Assembly: GCA_021817025.1 (NCBI GenBank)
Contig: JAKAWF010000108.1
Location: 1 to 9,801, forward strand
Direction of reading: 5' to 3'
Length of the DNA: 9,801 bases
DNA from: a bacterium
Lineage (GTDB): Bacteria > Chloroflexota > Dormibacteria > UBA8260 > Bog-877
Below, in pieces: positions 1 to 6,525 of this stretch. Numbering within the stretch: the first letter of the stretch is position 1; each line of letters begins with the position of its first letter. Under the pieces are notes generated by a model that was not told where the DNA came from, searched no databases, and was given only the letters and a program-made list of their open reading frames with translations. A program made the position numbers and the translations under genes.

Positions 1-963
1 CCGATCTTGGGGATCACCCTGGAGGCTGCGGTCTCCCTGGGGATTGCCCCGATCTACAACTTCGGCACCGAGGAGCAGCGCGAGCGGTGGCTCCCCGACC
101 TGTGCGCCGGGCGGGCGCTCTGGGCGTTCGGCCTCACCGAGCCCGAGGCCGGCTCGGACGCGGGCGGAACCAGGACCCGGGCCCGGGCCGACGGGGACTC
201 CTTCGTCATCGACGGCGGCAAGTGCTTCATCACCAATGCCGGGACCGAGATCAGCCGGGGGGTGACCATCACCGCCCTCACCAGCCTGCCGGGGGAGCCG
301 GCCCGGATCAGCGCCATCCTGGTGGAGCGGGGGACCCCCGGCTACGCAATCGCGCCTCCCTACCGCAAGCTGGGCTGGCACGCCAGCGACACCAGGGAGC
401 TCACCTTCAGCTCCTGCCGGGTTCCGCGCGCCAACCTCCTGGGCCGGGAGGGAGGGGGGTTCGCCCAGTTCCTCTCGGTCCTGGAGGCGGGGCGGGTGGC
501 GATCGCGGCCCTCTCGGTGGGGGTGGCCCAGGCCTGCCTGGACGCCAGCCTGCGCCACAGCCGCGAGCGGCGCCAGTTCGGGCGACCGCTCAGCCACTTT
601 CAGGCGACCCAGTTCAAGCTGGCCGACATGGCCACCAGGATCGAGATGGCCCGGACCATGGTCTGGCGGGCCGGGACGGAGATCGACCGCGGCCGGCCGC
701 CGGGCCGGCTGGCGGCCATGGCCAAGCTGGCCGCCTCGGAGACCGCCACCTGGTGCGCCAACCAGGCGGTGCAGATCCACGGGGGATCTGGGTTCATGGA
801 GGACCTGCCCGTGGCCCGATACTACCGGGATGTCAAGATCAACGAGATCGGGGAGGGCACCTCGGAGGTGCAGCGCCTGGTGATCGCATCCCACCTCCTG
901 GGACTGGGAGGCTCGGTGGCCCGCCTCCTCCAGGGCGCGGCCCCAGATGGGGCCCAGGGCTAG
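1..963 (+). CDS. Acyl-CoA dehydrogenase, 5' end outside window
   Basis: FAD-dependent enzyme that oxidises an acyl-CoA to the trans-2-enoyl-CoA and passes electrons to electron-transfer flavoprotein; cytoplasmic, beta-oxidation-type step. The reading frame is open at base 1, so about 60 N-terminal residues are missing; 320 residues are visible. The family signature GLTEPEAGSDAGG lies at visible residues 44-56. The C-terminal part has QIHGGSGFMEDLPVARYYRD (about 258-277) and then GEGTSEVQR, whose Glu (about visible residue 285) is at the usual catalytic-base position of the IYEGT motif. The RRQFGRPLSHFQATQ segment is also typical of the family. The thiolase start follows three bases after the stop, so the two genes are surely co-transcribed. 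Chain-length specificity cannot be read from the sequence; branched-chain or non-fatty acyl-CoA substrates are possible. Confidence 0.95.
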   Translation, partial: PILGITLEAAVSLGIAPIYNFGTEEQRERWLPDLCAGRALWAFGLTEPEAGSDAGGTRTRARADGDSFVIDGGKCFITNAGTEISRGVTITALTSLPGEPARISAILVERGTPGYAIAPPYRKLGWHASDTRELTFSSCRVPRANLLGREGGGFAQFLSVLEAGRVAIAALSVGVAQACLDASLRHSRERRQFGRPLSHFQATQFKLADMATRIEMARTMVWRAGTEIDRGRPPGRLAAMAKLAASETATWCANQAVQIHGGSGFMEDLPVARYYRDVKINEIGEGTSEVQRLVIASHLLGLGGSVARLLQGAAPDGAQG

Positions 964-966
964 GAT

Positions 967-2163
967 ATGGGGGTGGGCGAGTTGGACCCGGTGGTGGTGG
1001 GATATGCCCGGACTCCGTTCGGCAGGCTGCGCGGGGGGCTGAGCCAGGTCCCGGCGGTGGAGCTGGGGGCCATCGCCATCCGGGGGGCGGTCGCCCGGGC
1101 CGGCCTTCTGCCCGAGCAGGTGGAGCAGGTCCTGATGGGGACCGTGATCACCGCCGGGCTGGGCCAGGTGCCGGCGCGGCAGGCGGCGCTCCGGGCGGGG
1201 GTGCCCCCCCAGGTGCCCGCCCTCACCGTGAACAAGGTCTGTGCCTCCTCGCTCAAGGCGGTGAACCTGGCCGCCATGCTGGTCCGCGCCGGCGACGCTG
1301 AGGTGGTGGTGGCGGGCGGGATGGAGTCCATGTCGGGGGCCCCGATGCTGCTCCGCGGGGCTCGGGGCGGGTTCGCCATGGGCGACCAGACCCTTTATGA
1401 CTCGATGCTCTGGGACGGGCTCACCTGCCCGGTGGACCAGGTCCACATGGGAGAGCACGGAAGCGCGGTCGCGGCGGAGCTGGGGGTGGACCGGCGGGCT
1501 CAGGACGAGTACGCCGTCCTCTCCCAGCAGCGGTACGCGCAGGCCCGGGGGGCGGGCCGGGTGGCGGAGGAGCTGGTGGCGGTCGAGGTCCCCCAGCGGT
1601 CGGGACCGCAGGTGGTGGACCAGGACGAGCAGCCCCGACCCGACACCACCTTGGAGAAGCTGCAGGCGCTGCGCCCGGTCTTCGGCGGGCCCGACGGCTC
1701 GGTCACCGCCGGGAACGCCCCGGGGATCAATGACGGGGCGGCGGCCGTTGTCCTCACCAGCCGGCGGCGGGCGAGTGCCCTCGGGCTCGAGGTGCTGGCC
1801 ACCTGGATGGCCTACGGCGAATCCGCCGCCGAGCACCCGTATCTGGCCACCGTCCCGGCGCTGGCGCTGGAGCAGGCGCTCCGCCGCCAGGGTGGGCTGA
1901 CCGCCCAGGACCTCGCCCTCCTGGAGATCAACGAGGCCTTCGCCTCGGTGGTCCTGACCAGCTCGCGGATGCTGGAGGTCGACCTCGACCGGGTGAACGT
2001 GAACGGCGGGGCGATCGCGGTCGGGCACCCCATCGGGGCCTCGGGGGCGCGGCTCCTGGGCTCACTGGTCTTAGAGCTCCGCCGTCGCGGCGGGGGGGTG
2101 GGGGCCGCCACCATCTGCTCGGGGCTGGCCCAGGGGGAGGCCACCCTGGTCGAGGTCGCCTGA
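967..2163 (+). CDS. Thiolase (acetyl-CoA acyltransferase family)
   Basis: Catalyses thiolytic cleavage of 3-ketoacyl-CoA to acetyl-CoA plus a shortened acyl-CoA, or the reverse condensation. At 398 residues it has the normal length of bacterial thiolases. The acylated nucleophile is Cys92 (NKVCASSLKAV), the NEAF motif is at 322-325, His354 lies in NGGAIAVGHPIGASGAR, and the second catalytic cysteine is Cys384 in ICSGLAQGEA. These match Cys89, Asn316, His348 and Cys378 of the Zoogloea enzyme. The last motif is CSGLAQG rather than the common CxGGGQG. ATG at 967 lies three bases after the acyl-CoA dehydrogenase stop; the Shine-Dalgarno sequence is weak, which fits translational coupling. The acyl-CoA dehydrogenase neighbour supports a degradative role, but an acetoacetyl-CoA forming role cannot be excluded, so no symbol is given. 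Confidence 0.95.
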   Translation: MGVGELDPVVVGYARTPFGRLRGGLSQVPAVELGAIAIRGAVARAGLLPEQVEQVLMGTVITAGLGQVPARQAALRAGVPPQVPALTVNKVCASSLKAVNLAAMLVRAGDAEVVVAGGMESMSGAPMLLRGARGGFAMGDQTLYDSMLWDGLTCPVDQVHMGEHGSAVAAELGVDRRAQDEYAVLSQQRYAQARGAGRVAEELVAVEVPQRSGPQVVDQDEQPRPDTTLEKLQALRPVFGGPDGSVTAGNAPGINDGAAAVVLTSRRRASALGLEVLATWMAYGESAAEHPYLATVPALALEQALRRQGGLTAQDLALLEINEAFASVVLTSSRMLEVDLDRVNVNGGAIAVGHPIGASGARLLGSLVLELRRRGGGVGAATICSGLAQGEATLVEVA

Positions 2164-2182
2164 GACCGCGAGCCGTCAGGCG
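2157..2182. terminator. Inverted repeat joining two convergent stop codons
   Basis: CGCCTGA at 2157-2163 and TCAGGCG at 2176-2182 form a perfect 7-bp inverted repeat with a 12-base loop. The thiolase stop codon (TGA, plus strand) forms the end of one arm and the regulator stop codon (TGA, minus strand) the end of the other. The position between convergent genes suits a bidirectional terminator. There is no T-tract on either side, so an intrinsic terminator of the classical kind is not shown. Confidence 0.35.
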
Positions 2183-3171
2183 CCGGAGCCGGTCCGGGCT
2201 GCCAGGTCGGAGAGGAGCTGGGAGAGCGACTGGCGGTCGGCACGGTAGAGAGTGCGGGGGCCGTCGCGCCTGGTGGTGACCAGCTCGGCATCCCTCAGGG
2301 CCCGGAGATGGGCGCTCACCGTGGGCTGGGCCAGCTCAAACTGCCTCGCCAGCTCCCCCACGCTGGTGGGCCGCTCCGCCAGCCGGAGGAGCAGCGCCAT
2401 CCGGGTCGGGTCGCCCAGCACCTTCAGCCGCGAGGCCAGGTGCCGGGCCTCCTCCCGCAGCTCGTCCGCCGGGTTGGCGCCCTCGCTGAACCCCACCACC
2501 ACATGGCGTGGTAGGTCCCAGATGCTCCAGCTGCCACCGAAGTAGGCGGGCACCAGCGCCAGCCGCCCCTGGCGCTCGCCCTCCTCGATCAGGCTTCCCC
2601 AAGCCTCGTTCTTGCGCTGAAGCTGGGAGACCACGTCGGCCGCCTTGGAAAGTGGCTCTCCCTTCTCCAGCCGGTGGCGGAGGGCCCGGCCCGCCGCCAG
2701 CACCTGGGGCAACCCCCGCGACTCCCACTCTGGCGCCAGCGGTTGCCAGATCGCCTCCAGCAGCTCCCCGTAGCGCCGGCGGGTGGCCGCATCGCGACCC
2801 AGCCTCTCCAGCCGCTCCGTGATCCGTCGGCGATTGTCCCCGGTCTCCGAGCGGAGGTTGACCCCCGCCAGGTCAGTGACCTCGGGGAGGTCTGGGAGCA
2901 GGCCGTCCAGCCGCTCAGAGAAGAGCTGTCCGCTGAGGTCGGCCAGCACCACCATCTCGGCCATCCCTGCGGCGGCATCGTCCTTCCAGAAGTCGCGGAG
3001 CTGGCCGCCCAGCTGCAGTGCCCGCTCAGGGCCGAGCGCCGCCAGCCGGCGGTCCTCGTCCGCGGTGCGGGTGAGGAGCAGGTGGCCCAGCCAGAGGAGC
3101 TCCAGGGGAGCGGAGGGCCGTACCTCGGGGATCGTCCGAACCGGATCCTGGCCCGTGTCCACTGGCGGCAT
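2176..3171 (-). CDS. ArsR-family winged-helix regulator with long N-terminal domain
   Basis: Probable DNA-binding transcription factor of 331 residues. The C-terminal 80-90 residues (about 244-325) are a clear ArsR/SmtB winged helix: ARHLASRLKVLGDPTRMALL, then VGELARQFELAQPTVSAHLR with the recognition helix about 281-298, then a beta wing RRDGPRTLYRAD. The roughly 240-residue N-terminal part is helical and lacks a signal peptide or membrane segment; it resembles the uncharacterised ligand or dimerisation domains seen in long actinobacterial ArsR proteins (DUF5937-like; recalled, not searched). I see no cysteine pair in the protein, so the metal sensing of classical ArsR/CadC is unlikely. I chose ATG at 3171; a TTG at 3177 is the only nearby alternative and both have poor Shine-Dalgarno sequences. 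The gene is convergent to the thiolase and divergent from the small ORF at 3256; it may control either flank. Confidence 0.85.
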   Translation of the reverse strand: MPPVDTGQDPVRTIPEVRPSAPLELLWLGHLLLTRTADEDRRLAALGPERALQLGGQLRDFWKDDAAAGMAEMVVLADLSGQLFSERLDGLLPDLPEVTDLAGVNLRSETGDNRRRITERLERLGRDAATRRRYGELLEAIWQPLAPEWESRGLPQVLAAGRALRHRLEKGEPLSKAADVVSQLQRKNEAWGSLIEEGERQGRLALVPAYFGGSWSIWDLPRHVVVGFSEGANPADELREEARHLASRLKVLGDPTRMALLLRLAERPTSVGELARQFELAQPTVSAHLRALRDAELVTTRRDGPRTLYRADRQSLSQLLSDLAARTGSGA

Positions 3172-3180
3172 AGCCAACTG

Positions 3181-3186
3181 ACTATA
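3181..3186 (-). promoter_or_regulatory. Candidate -10 box for the ArsR-type regulator
   Basis: The minus strand reads GTGATATAGT, giving a -10 hexamer TATAGT at 3186-3181. Transcription would begin around 3174, within a few bases of the ATG at 3171, so the mRNA would be leaderless or nearly so; this agrees with the absence of a Shine-Dalgarno sequence. No good -35 hexamer is visible at the expected spacing. Confidence 0.3.
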
Positions 3187-3219
3187 TCACGGTGAGCACG
3201 ATGCAGATGAACTCACCGC

Positions 3220-3249
3220 TTGACAAGGTCTAGCGTCATATGGTTATAT
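3220..3249 (+). promoter_or_regulatory. Sigma-70-type promoter, TTGACA-18-TTATAT
   Basis: A perfect -35 hexamer TTGACA (3220-3225) is followed after 18 bases by TTATAT (3244-3249). The A+T-rich patch stands out sharply from the GC-rich surroundings. The predicted start of transcription is about 3256, which is exactly the A of an ATG, so the promoter would make a leaderless mRNA for the small ORF 3256-3423. It is the best promoter match in the window. Confidence 0.6.
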
Positions 3250-3255
3250 AGCTGC

Positions 3256-3423
3256 ATGTTTAATCTATTTGCGGCGACGCTAGAGGTGGAGCTGCGGCAG
3301 CGCGAGGCGTTGGAGTGGGCTCGATCCGCCCGGACCGGGAAGGAGGCGAGGCGCCAGGGGTCGGCGAGAGCGGCCGCGGGGCCCGCGCCCCGGCCGGTGT
3401 CCAGCGGAGTGCCCGCCCACTGA
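3256..3423 (+). CDS. Possible leaderless small protein, 55 residues
   Basis: I do not recognise a family. The ORF begins MFNLFAATLEVELRQREAL and continues with EWARSARTGKEARR: a short hydrophobic start followed by a charged, helix-prone stretch up to about residue 36. The last 19 residues are Ala/Gly/Pro-rich and look like low-complexity GC-driven sequence. The case for a real gene is the context: a TTGACA/TTATAT promoter predicts transcription starting at the ATG itself, and a 13-bp hairpin begins 13 bases before the TGA and holds the TGA in its loop, giving a self-contained promoter-ORF-terminator unit of about 185 bases. It is divergent from the ArsR-type regulator, a common layout for a regulator and its target. 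The alternative is a structured small RNA with an accidental ORF. A longer reading from TTG at 3220 would start inside the -35 box and is unlikely. Confidence 0.45.
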   Translation: MFNLFAATLEVELRQREALEWARSARTGKEARRQGSARAAAGPAPRPVSSGVPAH

Positions 3424-3439
3424 TCGGTGGGTGGGCACT
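3408..3439 (+). terminator. 13-bp hairpin over the small ORF stop codon
   Basis: AGTGCCCGCCCAC (3408-3420) pairs with GTGGGTGGGCACT (3427-3439) over 13 base pairs with one G-U pair and a 6-base loop TGATCG that contains the TGA stop codon of the small ORF. It is the strongest short hairpin I see in the window. The bases after it (TCCTGG) are not a T-tract, so it may be a GC-rich terminator without a U-run, or an mRNA-stabilising 3' end. Confidence 0.5.
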
Positions 3440-3960
3440 TCCTGGCCGCGGTTGGCGACGGTGATTGCCCGAAGGGGCTGATCCGGGCCCGGGCCCTCTC
3501 GCCCCCGCAGGTGGCGGCGAGCCTGCGGTTGGTCGACGGCCGGCCCGGTCAATCCGCCGCCCTCGGGCAGGGCGCCTCTGCAGTTCCTCCCACCGGTCCT
3601 GCTGAGGGCCCACGAATGACCCCCGCTGGGGCCCCCTGGTCCCCCAAGCTCGCGCGCTCGTGGTCCCCGGTCGCCGGGCCGGGGCCGTTCCATCCGGCTG
3701 CGGGAGCTGGGTGCCGCCGGAGGTGGTCGGGACGGCGGCGGCGCGCTTTGTGCGGGTCGACCGTGCTGGCGGGAGGTCGCCAGGATGGCCATCTGCTGGT
3801 CCGGCTGCGCCGGGGCGCCTGGGCCGTTGGGGGCCGGACCTCTGGCTGGCCGCCGGCGGCGGGGCCGGGAAGCTGACCGCCGGACAACCGGGACCGCCCC
3901 GGCCCGCGGGGCAGGCTGCCGCCGGCGGAGCGACTCGCAGCCATCCGGTCCGGCCCGGGC
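3440..3960. other. GC-rich stretch without a convincing gene
   Basis: About 520 bases between the small-ORF hairpin and the promoter of the second acyl-CoA dehydrogenase gene. All six frames have long open stretches, but their translations are dominated by Gly, Pro, Arg and Ala without motifs, as expected when stop codons are rare in GC-rich DNA. Short self-complementary GC runs are present (for example around 3663-3685). I see no tRNA, no repeat array and no recognisable pseudogene. It may be a 5' regulatory region or decayed coding sequence beyond recognition. Confidence 0.5.
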
Positions 3961-3966
3961 TACAAT
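3961..3966 (+). promoter_or_regulatory. Candidate -10 box TACAAT for second acyl-CoA dehydrogenase
   Basis: TACAAT matches the TATAAT consensus at five of six positions and lies 38 bases before the TTG start. Transcription would start near 3973, leaving a leader of about 32 bases that includes the Shine-Dalgarno sequence. No clear -35 hexamer is seen at 16-18 bases upstream, as is common in high-GC genomes. Confidence 0.4.
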
Positions 3967-4004
3967 CGCCTGGCCAGGGACTTTCCCGGGGAAGGAGGTG
4001 GCTG

Positions 4005-5144
4005 TTGGCGGTACAGGCTGAGGCCGAGGGGCTCGCGCTCCAGGAGGCGGTGCGCGAGCTGGCCCGGGAGCAGATCGAGCCTCGGGCCGCGGAGATCGAC
4101 CGCACCGCTGAGTACCCGTGGGACATAGTCGACCTCTTCCGCCGTCACGACGTGTACGCGGTGGCCTTCCCGCCCGAGTACGGGGGCGTCTCCGGCTCGG
4201 CCCTCACCCTGGCCATGGTCATCGAGGAGGTGGCCAAGGTCTGCGCCACCTCGGCCCTCTTGGTGGCGGTGCAGGCCCTAGGCGGCTACCCCATCCTCCT
4301 TGGGGGCAGTGAGGCCCAGCGCAGGGAGTTTCTGCCTCGGCTGGCCTCCGGGGAGCTGATCGCCGCCTACGCCCTCAGCGAGGCCGACGCGGGAAGCGAC
4401 CCCGCGGCGATGCGCACCAGGGCACGCCGCGACGGCCAGGAGTACGTGCTGGACGGCAGCAAGATGTGGATCACCAACGGCTCGGTGGCCGACTTGATCG
4501 TGCTCTTCGCGGTCACCGATCCAGAGCGGGGGAGCCGGGGCATCTCCGCGTTCCTGGTGGACGGCGACAGCCCGGGGCTGGAGCGCCGGCAGATCCACGG
4601 CAAGCTGGGCATCCGCGGCAGCGACACCGCGGAGCTCTCGTTGAGCTCCTGCCGGGTGCCGGCGTCCCGGCTGCTGGGGCAGGAGGGGGATGGATTCCGG
4701 ATCGCCATGGGCGTCCTGGACCGCTCCCGACCGCAGATCGGGGCCCAGGCGCTGGGCATAGGGGCCGGGGCGCTGGAGCGGGCGGTCGCCTACGCCAAGG
4801 AGCGCCGGCAGTTCGGCCGCCCGATCGCCGAGTTCCAGGGCATCCAGTTCATGCTGGCGGACATGGCGGTGCAGCTGGAGGCGTCCCGCCAGCTGGTGCA
4901 CGCCGCCTGCCGAGCGATCGACGAGAAGCAGCAGGGGGTGACCAGGCTGGCCGCCATGGCCAAGCTCATGGCCTCGGACACTGCCATGCGCGTCACCACC
5001 GATGCAGTCCAGATCCTGGGAGGGTACGGCTACGTGAGCGAGTTCCCCCTGGAGCGGATGATGCGGGATGCCAAGATCACCCAGATCTACGAGGGCACCA
5101 ACCAGATCCAGCGGGTGGTGATCGCCAAGCAGCTGCTCAGCTGA
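4005..5144 (+). CDS. Acyl-CoA dehydrogenase (butyryl-CoA dehydrogenase-like), TTG start
   Basis: FAD-dependent acyl-CoA oxidising enzyme, complete at 379 residues, the usual length. The start is TTG at 4005: GAAGGAGG at 3991-3998 stands six bases before it, and the protein then begins where family members begin. A frame extension back to 3660 is open but has no family similarity. Signature one, ALSEADAGSDPAA, is at 123-135; KMWITNGS at 153-160 contributes to the flavin site; RRQFGRPIAEFQGIQ is at 268-282; QILGGYGYVSEFPLERMMRD at 336-355 is signature two; the catalytic base is Glu363 in IYEGTNQIQR. The closest overall type is the short-chain/butyryl-CoA dehydrogenase group, although the substrate cannot be fixed. 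It is a single gene in its transcription unit, paralogous to the partial gene at the left edge but in a separate unit with its own promoter. Confidence 0.95.
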   Translation: MAVQAEAEGLALQEAVRELAREQIEPRAAEIDRTAEYPWDIVDLFRRHDVYAVAFPPEYGGVSGSALTLAMVIEEVAKVCATSALLVAVQALGGYPILLGGSEAQRREFLPRLASGELIAAYALSEADAGSDPAAMRTRARRDGQEYVLDGSKMWITNGSVADLIVLFAVTDPERGSRGISAFLVDGDSPGLERRQIHGKLGIRGSDTAELSLSSCRVPASRLLGQEGDGFRIAMGVLDRSRPQIGAQALGIGAGALERAVAYAKERRQFGRPIAEFQGIQFMLADMAVQLEASRQLVHAACRAIDEKQQGVTRLAAMAKLMASDTAMRVTTDAVQILGGYGYVSEFPLERMMRDAKITQIYEGTNQIQRVVIAKQLLS

Positions 5145-5341
5145 TCTCAACCGGTCCATGGCCGGAACCTGCGGCTGGCAACGTATAGACATGTTGCGAG
5201 GGAAGGGAATAGGCCCAGCTGCTCATGGTGCTGAGGTGAACCATGGCACCCAAGCGCGGGCCAGCGCGGACATGCACTTGGGGTCCGTCGTCACCCGGGT
5301 TGGCCGCTCGGTGGCGGCCTCTGGGCTATCATCTCGCGCCA
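5145..5341. other. Intergenic stretch before mrr; candidate -10 box near the start
   Basis: Nearly 200 bases with no convincing ORF, tRNA or strong hairpin. Close to its right end TATCAT (5327-5332) could be a -10 box: it is preceded by GGGC exactly as is the TACAAT box of the upstream gene, and lies nine bases before the mrr ATG. That would give a nearly leaderless mRNA, in keeping with the missing Shine-Dalgarno sequence. No -35 is evident. Base composition becomes less GC-extreme here, which marks the edge of a compositionally different block. Confidence 0.35.
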
Positions 5342-6256
5342 ATGGCGATCCCTGACTTCCAGACCCTAATGCTGCCCGTCCTCCAGGTGTTCGGCTCCGG
5401 TGGCGAACATAGGATCCGTGACCTGATCCCCGGGCTGGCAGACCACTTCGGGCTGACAGCCGAAGAGCGTCGGGAGCTTCTTCCGAGCGGTAAGCAGGCT
5501 CGCTTCGACAATCGGGTGCATTGGGCAGCCAGCTACATGAAGCAGGCGGGACTCCTTCAGCCAGCTGGCCGTGGGTTACTGGCCATCACCAGCACGGGCC
5601 AAGATCTGCTCGCCCAGCATCCCGGAAGACTCTCGGTGCGCGAGCTGGAGCGGTTCCCAGAGTTTCGGGAGTTCAAGGTGCGGACCAGGGCGCCCAAGTC
5701 AGGGGCAACGAGCCCGATGAGAGATTCTGAGGACGTTTCCGATCCTGAGGAATCGCTCGAGACTGCCTGGCAGACACTCCGCGATCAGTTGGCCCAGAGT
5801 GTATTGGAGCGCCTGCGGGCCGTAACACCGCAGTTTTTCGAGCGTGTGGTCGTAGATGTCCTCGTGAGTATGGGGTACGGGGGCACATATTCGGATGCCG
5901 CCCAGGTCGTGGGAGGCTCCGGAGACGGGGGAGTTGATGGCGTCATCAAACAGGATCGACTGGGCCTCGACGCCGTGTACGTCCAGGCCAAGAGATGGGA
6001 TGGACCGGTTGGTCGACCCACCGTTCAGTCCTTCGCGGGGGCCCTCGACGCCCGCCAGTCGACCAAGGGGGTCATGATCACCACTTCGACGTTCACCCCG
6101 GACGCCTGCAGGTTCGTCAACCAGATCAGCAAGCGGATCGTCCTTATCGACGGCGAGGCCCTGGCCCGGTACATGGTCGAGTTTGGCGTCGGGGTCGCCA
6201 CAGCCAAGACGTACGAAGTGAAGCGCGTCGACCTCGACTACTTCGAGGAGGGGTGA
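5342..6256 (+). CDS. mrr: Mrr-type restriction endonuclease (modification-dependent, type IV)
   Basis: Cytoplasmic nuclease that in the characterised family cuts DNA carrying foreign methylation. It has 304 residues from ATG 5342, the same length as E. coli Mrr; the open frame upstream of this ATG is not family-like. Residues about 1-95 are the N-terminal winged-helix Mrr_N domain (MAIPDFQTLMLPVLQ at the very start, FDNRVHWAASYMKQAGLL at 55-72). Residues about 160-285 are the Mrr catalytic domain: FFERVVVDVLVSMGYG at 165-180, GGSGDGGVDGVI at 191-202 with Asp199, and VQAKRW with Gln215 and Lys217, forming the D-(Q/E)xK nuclease core. The basic linker about 97-135 is poorly conserved. All core residues are intact, so it is probably active. 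No methyltransferase gene accompanies it, as expected for type IV. Codon use is visibly less GC-biased than in the acyl-CoA dehydrogenase genes, which suggests horizontal acquisition. Confidence 0.93.
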   Translation: MAIPDFQTLMLPVLQVFGSGGEHRIRDLIPGLADHFGLTAEERRELLPSGKQARFDNRVHWAASYMKQAGLLQPAGRGLLAITSTGQDLLAQHPGRLSVRELERFPEFREFKVRTRAPKSGATSPMRDSEDVSDPEESLETAWQTLRDQLAQSVLERLRAVTPQFFERVVVDVLVSMGYGGTYSDAAQVVGGSGDGGVDGVIKQDRLGLDAVYVQAKRWDGPVGRPTVQSFAGALDARQSTKGVMITTSTFTPDACRFVNQISKRIVLIDGEALARYMVEFGVGVATAKTYEVKRVDLDYFEEG

Positions 6257-6260
6257 CGCG

Positions 6261-6437
6261 ATGTTCGGCCCCCAGCCTGTCTCCGTCCGATTCGCAGGCG
6301 GTAGAGGTATCGTTAGGCAGCCGTTTGATCTCCTGACGGCAGCCCGGGCGCCACTTCTGGCAACACTCGGAGCCTCGCCTGGGCCGCCGACCGCGGTCAA
6401 GACCCCGGCGAGACCAGTCGTAATGCTGCCAGACTAG
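6261..6437 (+). CDS. Possible 58-residue protein coupled to mrr
   Basis: I do not recognise it. An ATG four bases after the mrr stop codon opens a 58-codon frame beginning MFGPQPVSVRFAGGRG. GAGGAGGGG at 6245-6253, which also codes for the last Glu-Glu-Gly of Mrr, is an excellent Shine-Dalgarno sequence about nine bases upstream of the ATG. The protein has no cysteine, is Pro/Ala/Arg-rich, and is probably not a membrane protein; a weakly hydrophobic stretch lies at about residues 20-38. By hand count about two thirds of codons end in G or C, similar in character to mrr. Coupled small ORFs after nucleases can be inhibitors or accessory factors, but nothing in the sequence shows that. The ribosome-binding sequence could be an accident of the conserved Mrr tail. 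Confidence 0.35.
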   Translation: MFGPQPVSVRFAGGRGIVRQPFDLLTAARAPLLATLGASPGPPTAVKTPARPVVMLPD

Positions 6438-6488
6438 GCGACCATGATCCTCGCCGATTTCGACCGAGCTGTCGGTACCTCCCCCACA

Positions 6489-6505
6489 AGCACCGCGTGG
6501 GTGCT
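6489..6505. other. Small hairpin upstream of the pyrophosphohydrolase gene
   Basis: AGCACC (6489-6494) and GGTGCT (6500-6505) form a 6-bp perfect stem with a 5-base loop, 20 bases before the GTG start at 6526. It could be a weak terminator of the mrr unit or a 5' UTR element; there is no T-tract. No clear promoter is visible for the downstream gene. Confidence 0.2.
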
Positions 6506-6525
6506 CCGGCCAACCTGGCTTAGCC

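Noticed and set aside
87..1301. A 404-codon open frame on the plus strand across the acyl-CoA dehydrogenase and thiolase genes
   Set aside because: Translation is almost entirely Gly, Pro, Arg and Ala without motifs, and it spans two genes with clear families in other frames; a GC-driven shadow.
3260..4126. A 288-codon minus-strand open frame (and a 170-codon one at 3280-3792) in the gene-poor stretch
   Set aside because: Low-complexity Pro/Arg/Gly/Ala product; it overlaps the promoter, start and Shine-Dalgarno sequence of the second acyl-CoA dehydrogenase and has no recognisable domain.
5184..5189. TATAGA as a possible -10 box in the gap before mrr
   Set aside because: No -35 hexamer at a proper distance, and it lies more than 150 bases from the mrr start with no ORF in between; TATCAT at 5327 is nearer.
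4278..5192. A 304-codon minus-strand open frame antisense to the second acyl-CoA dehydrogenase
   Set aside because: Mirror of a well-supported gene; no motif and atypical composition.
5699..6400. A 233-codon minus-strand open frame antisense to mrr
   Set aside because: Covers the Mrr catalytic domain, whose active-site residues are all in the plus frame; the antisense product has no family features.
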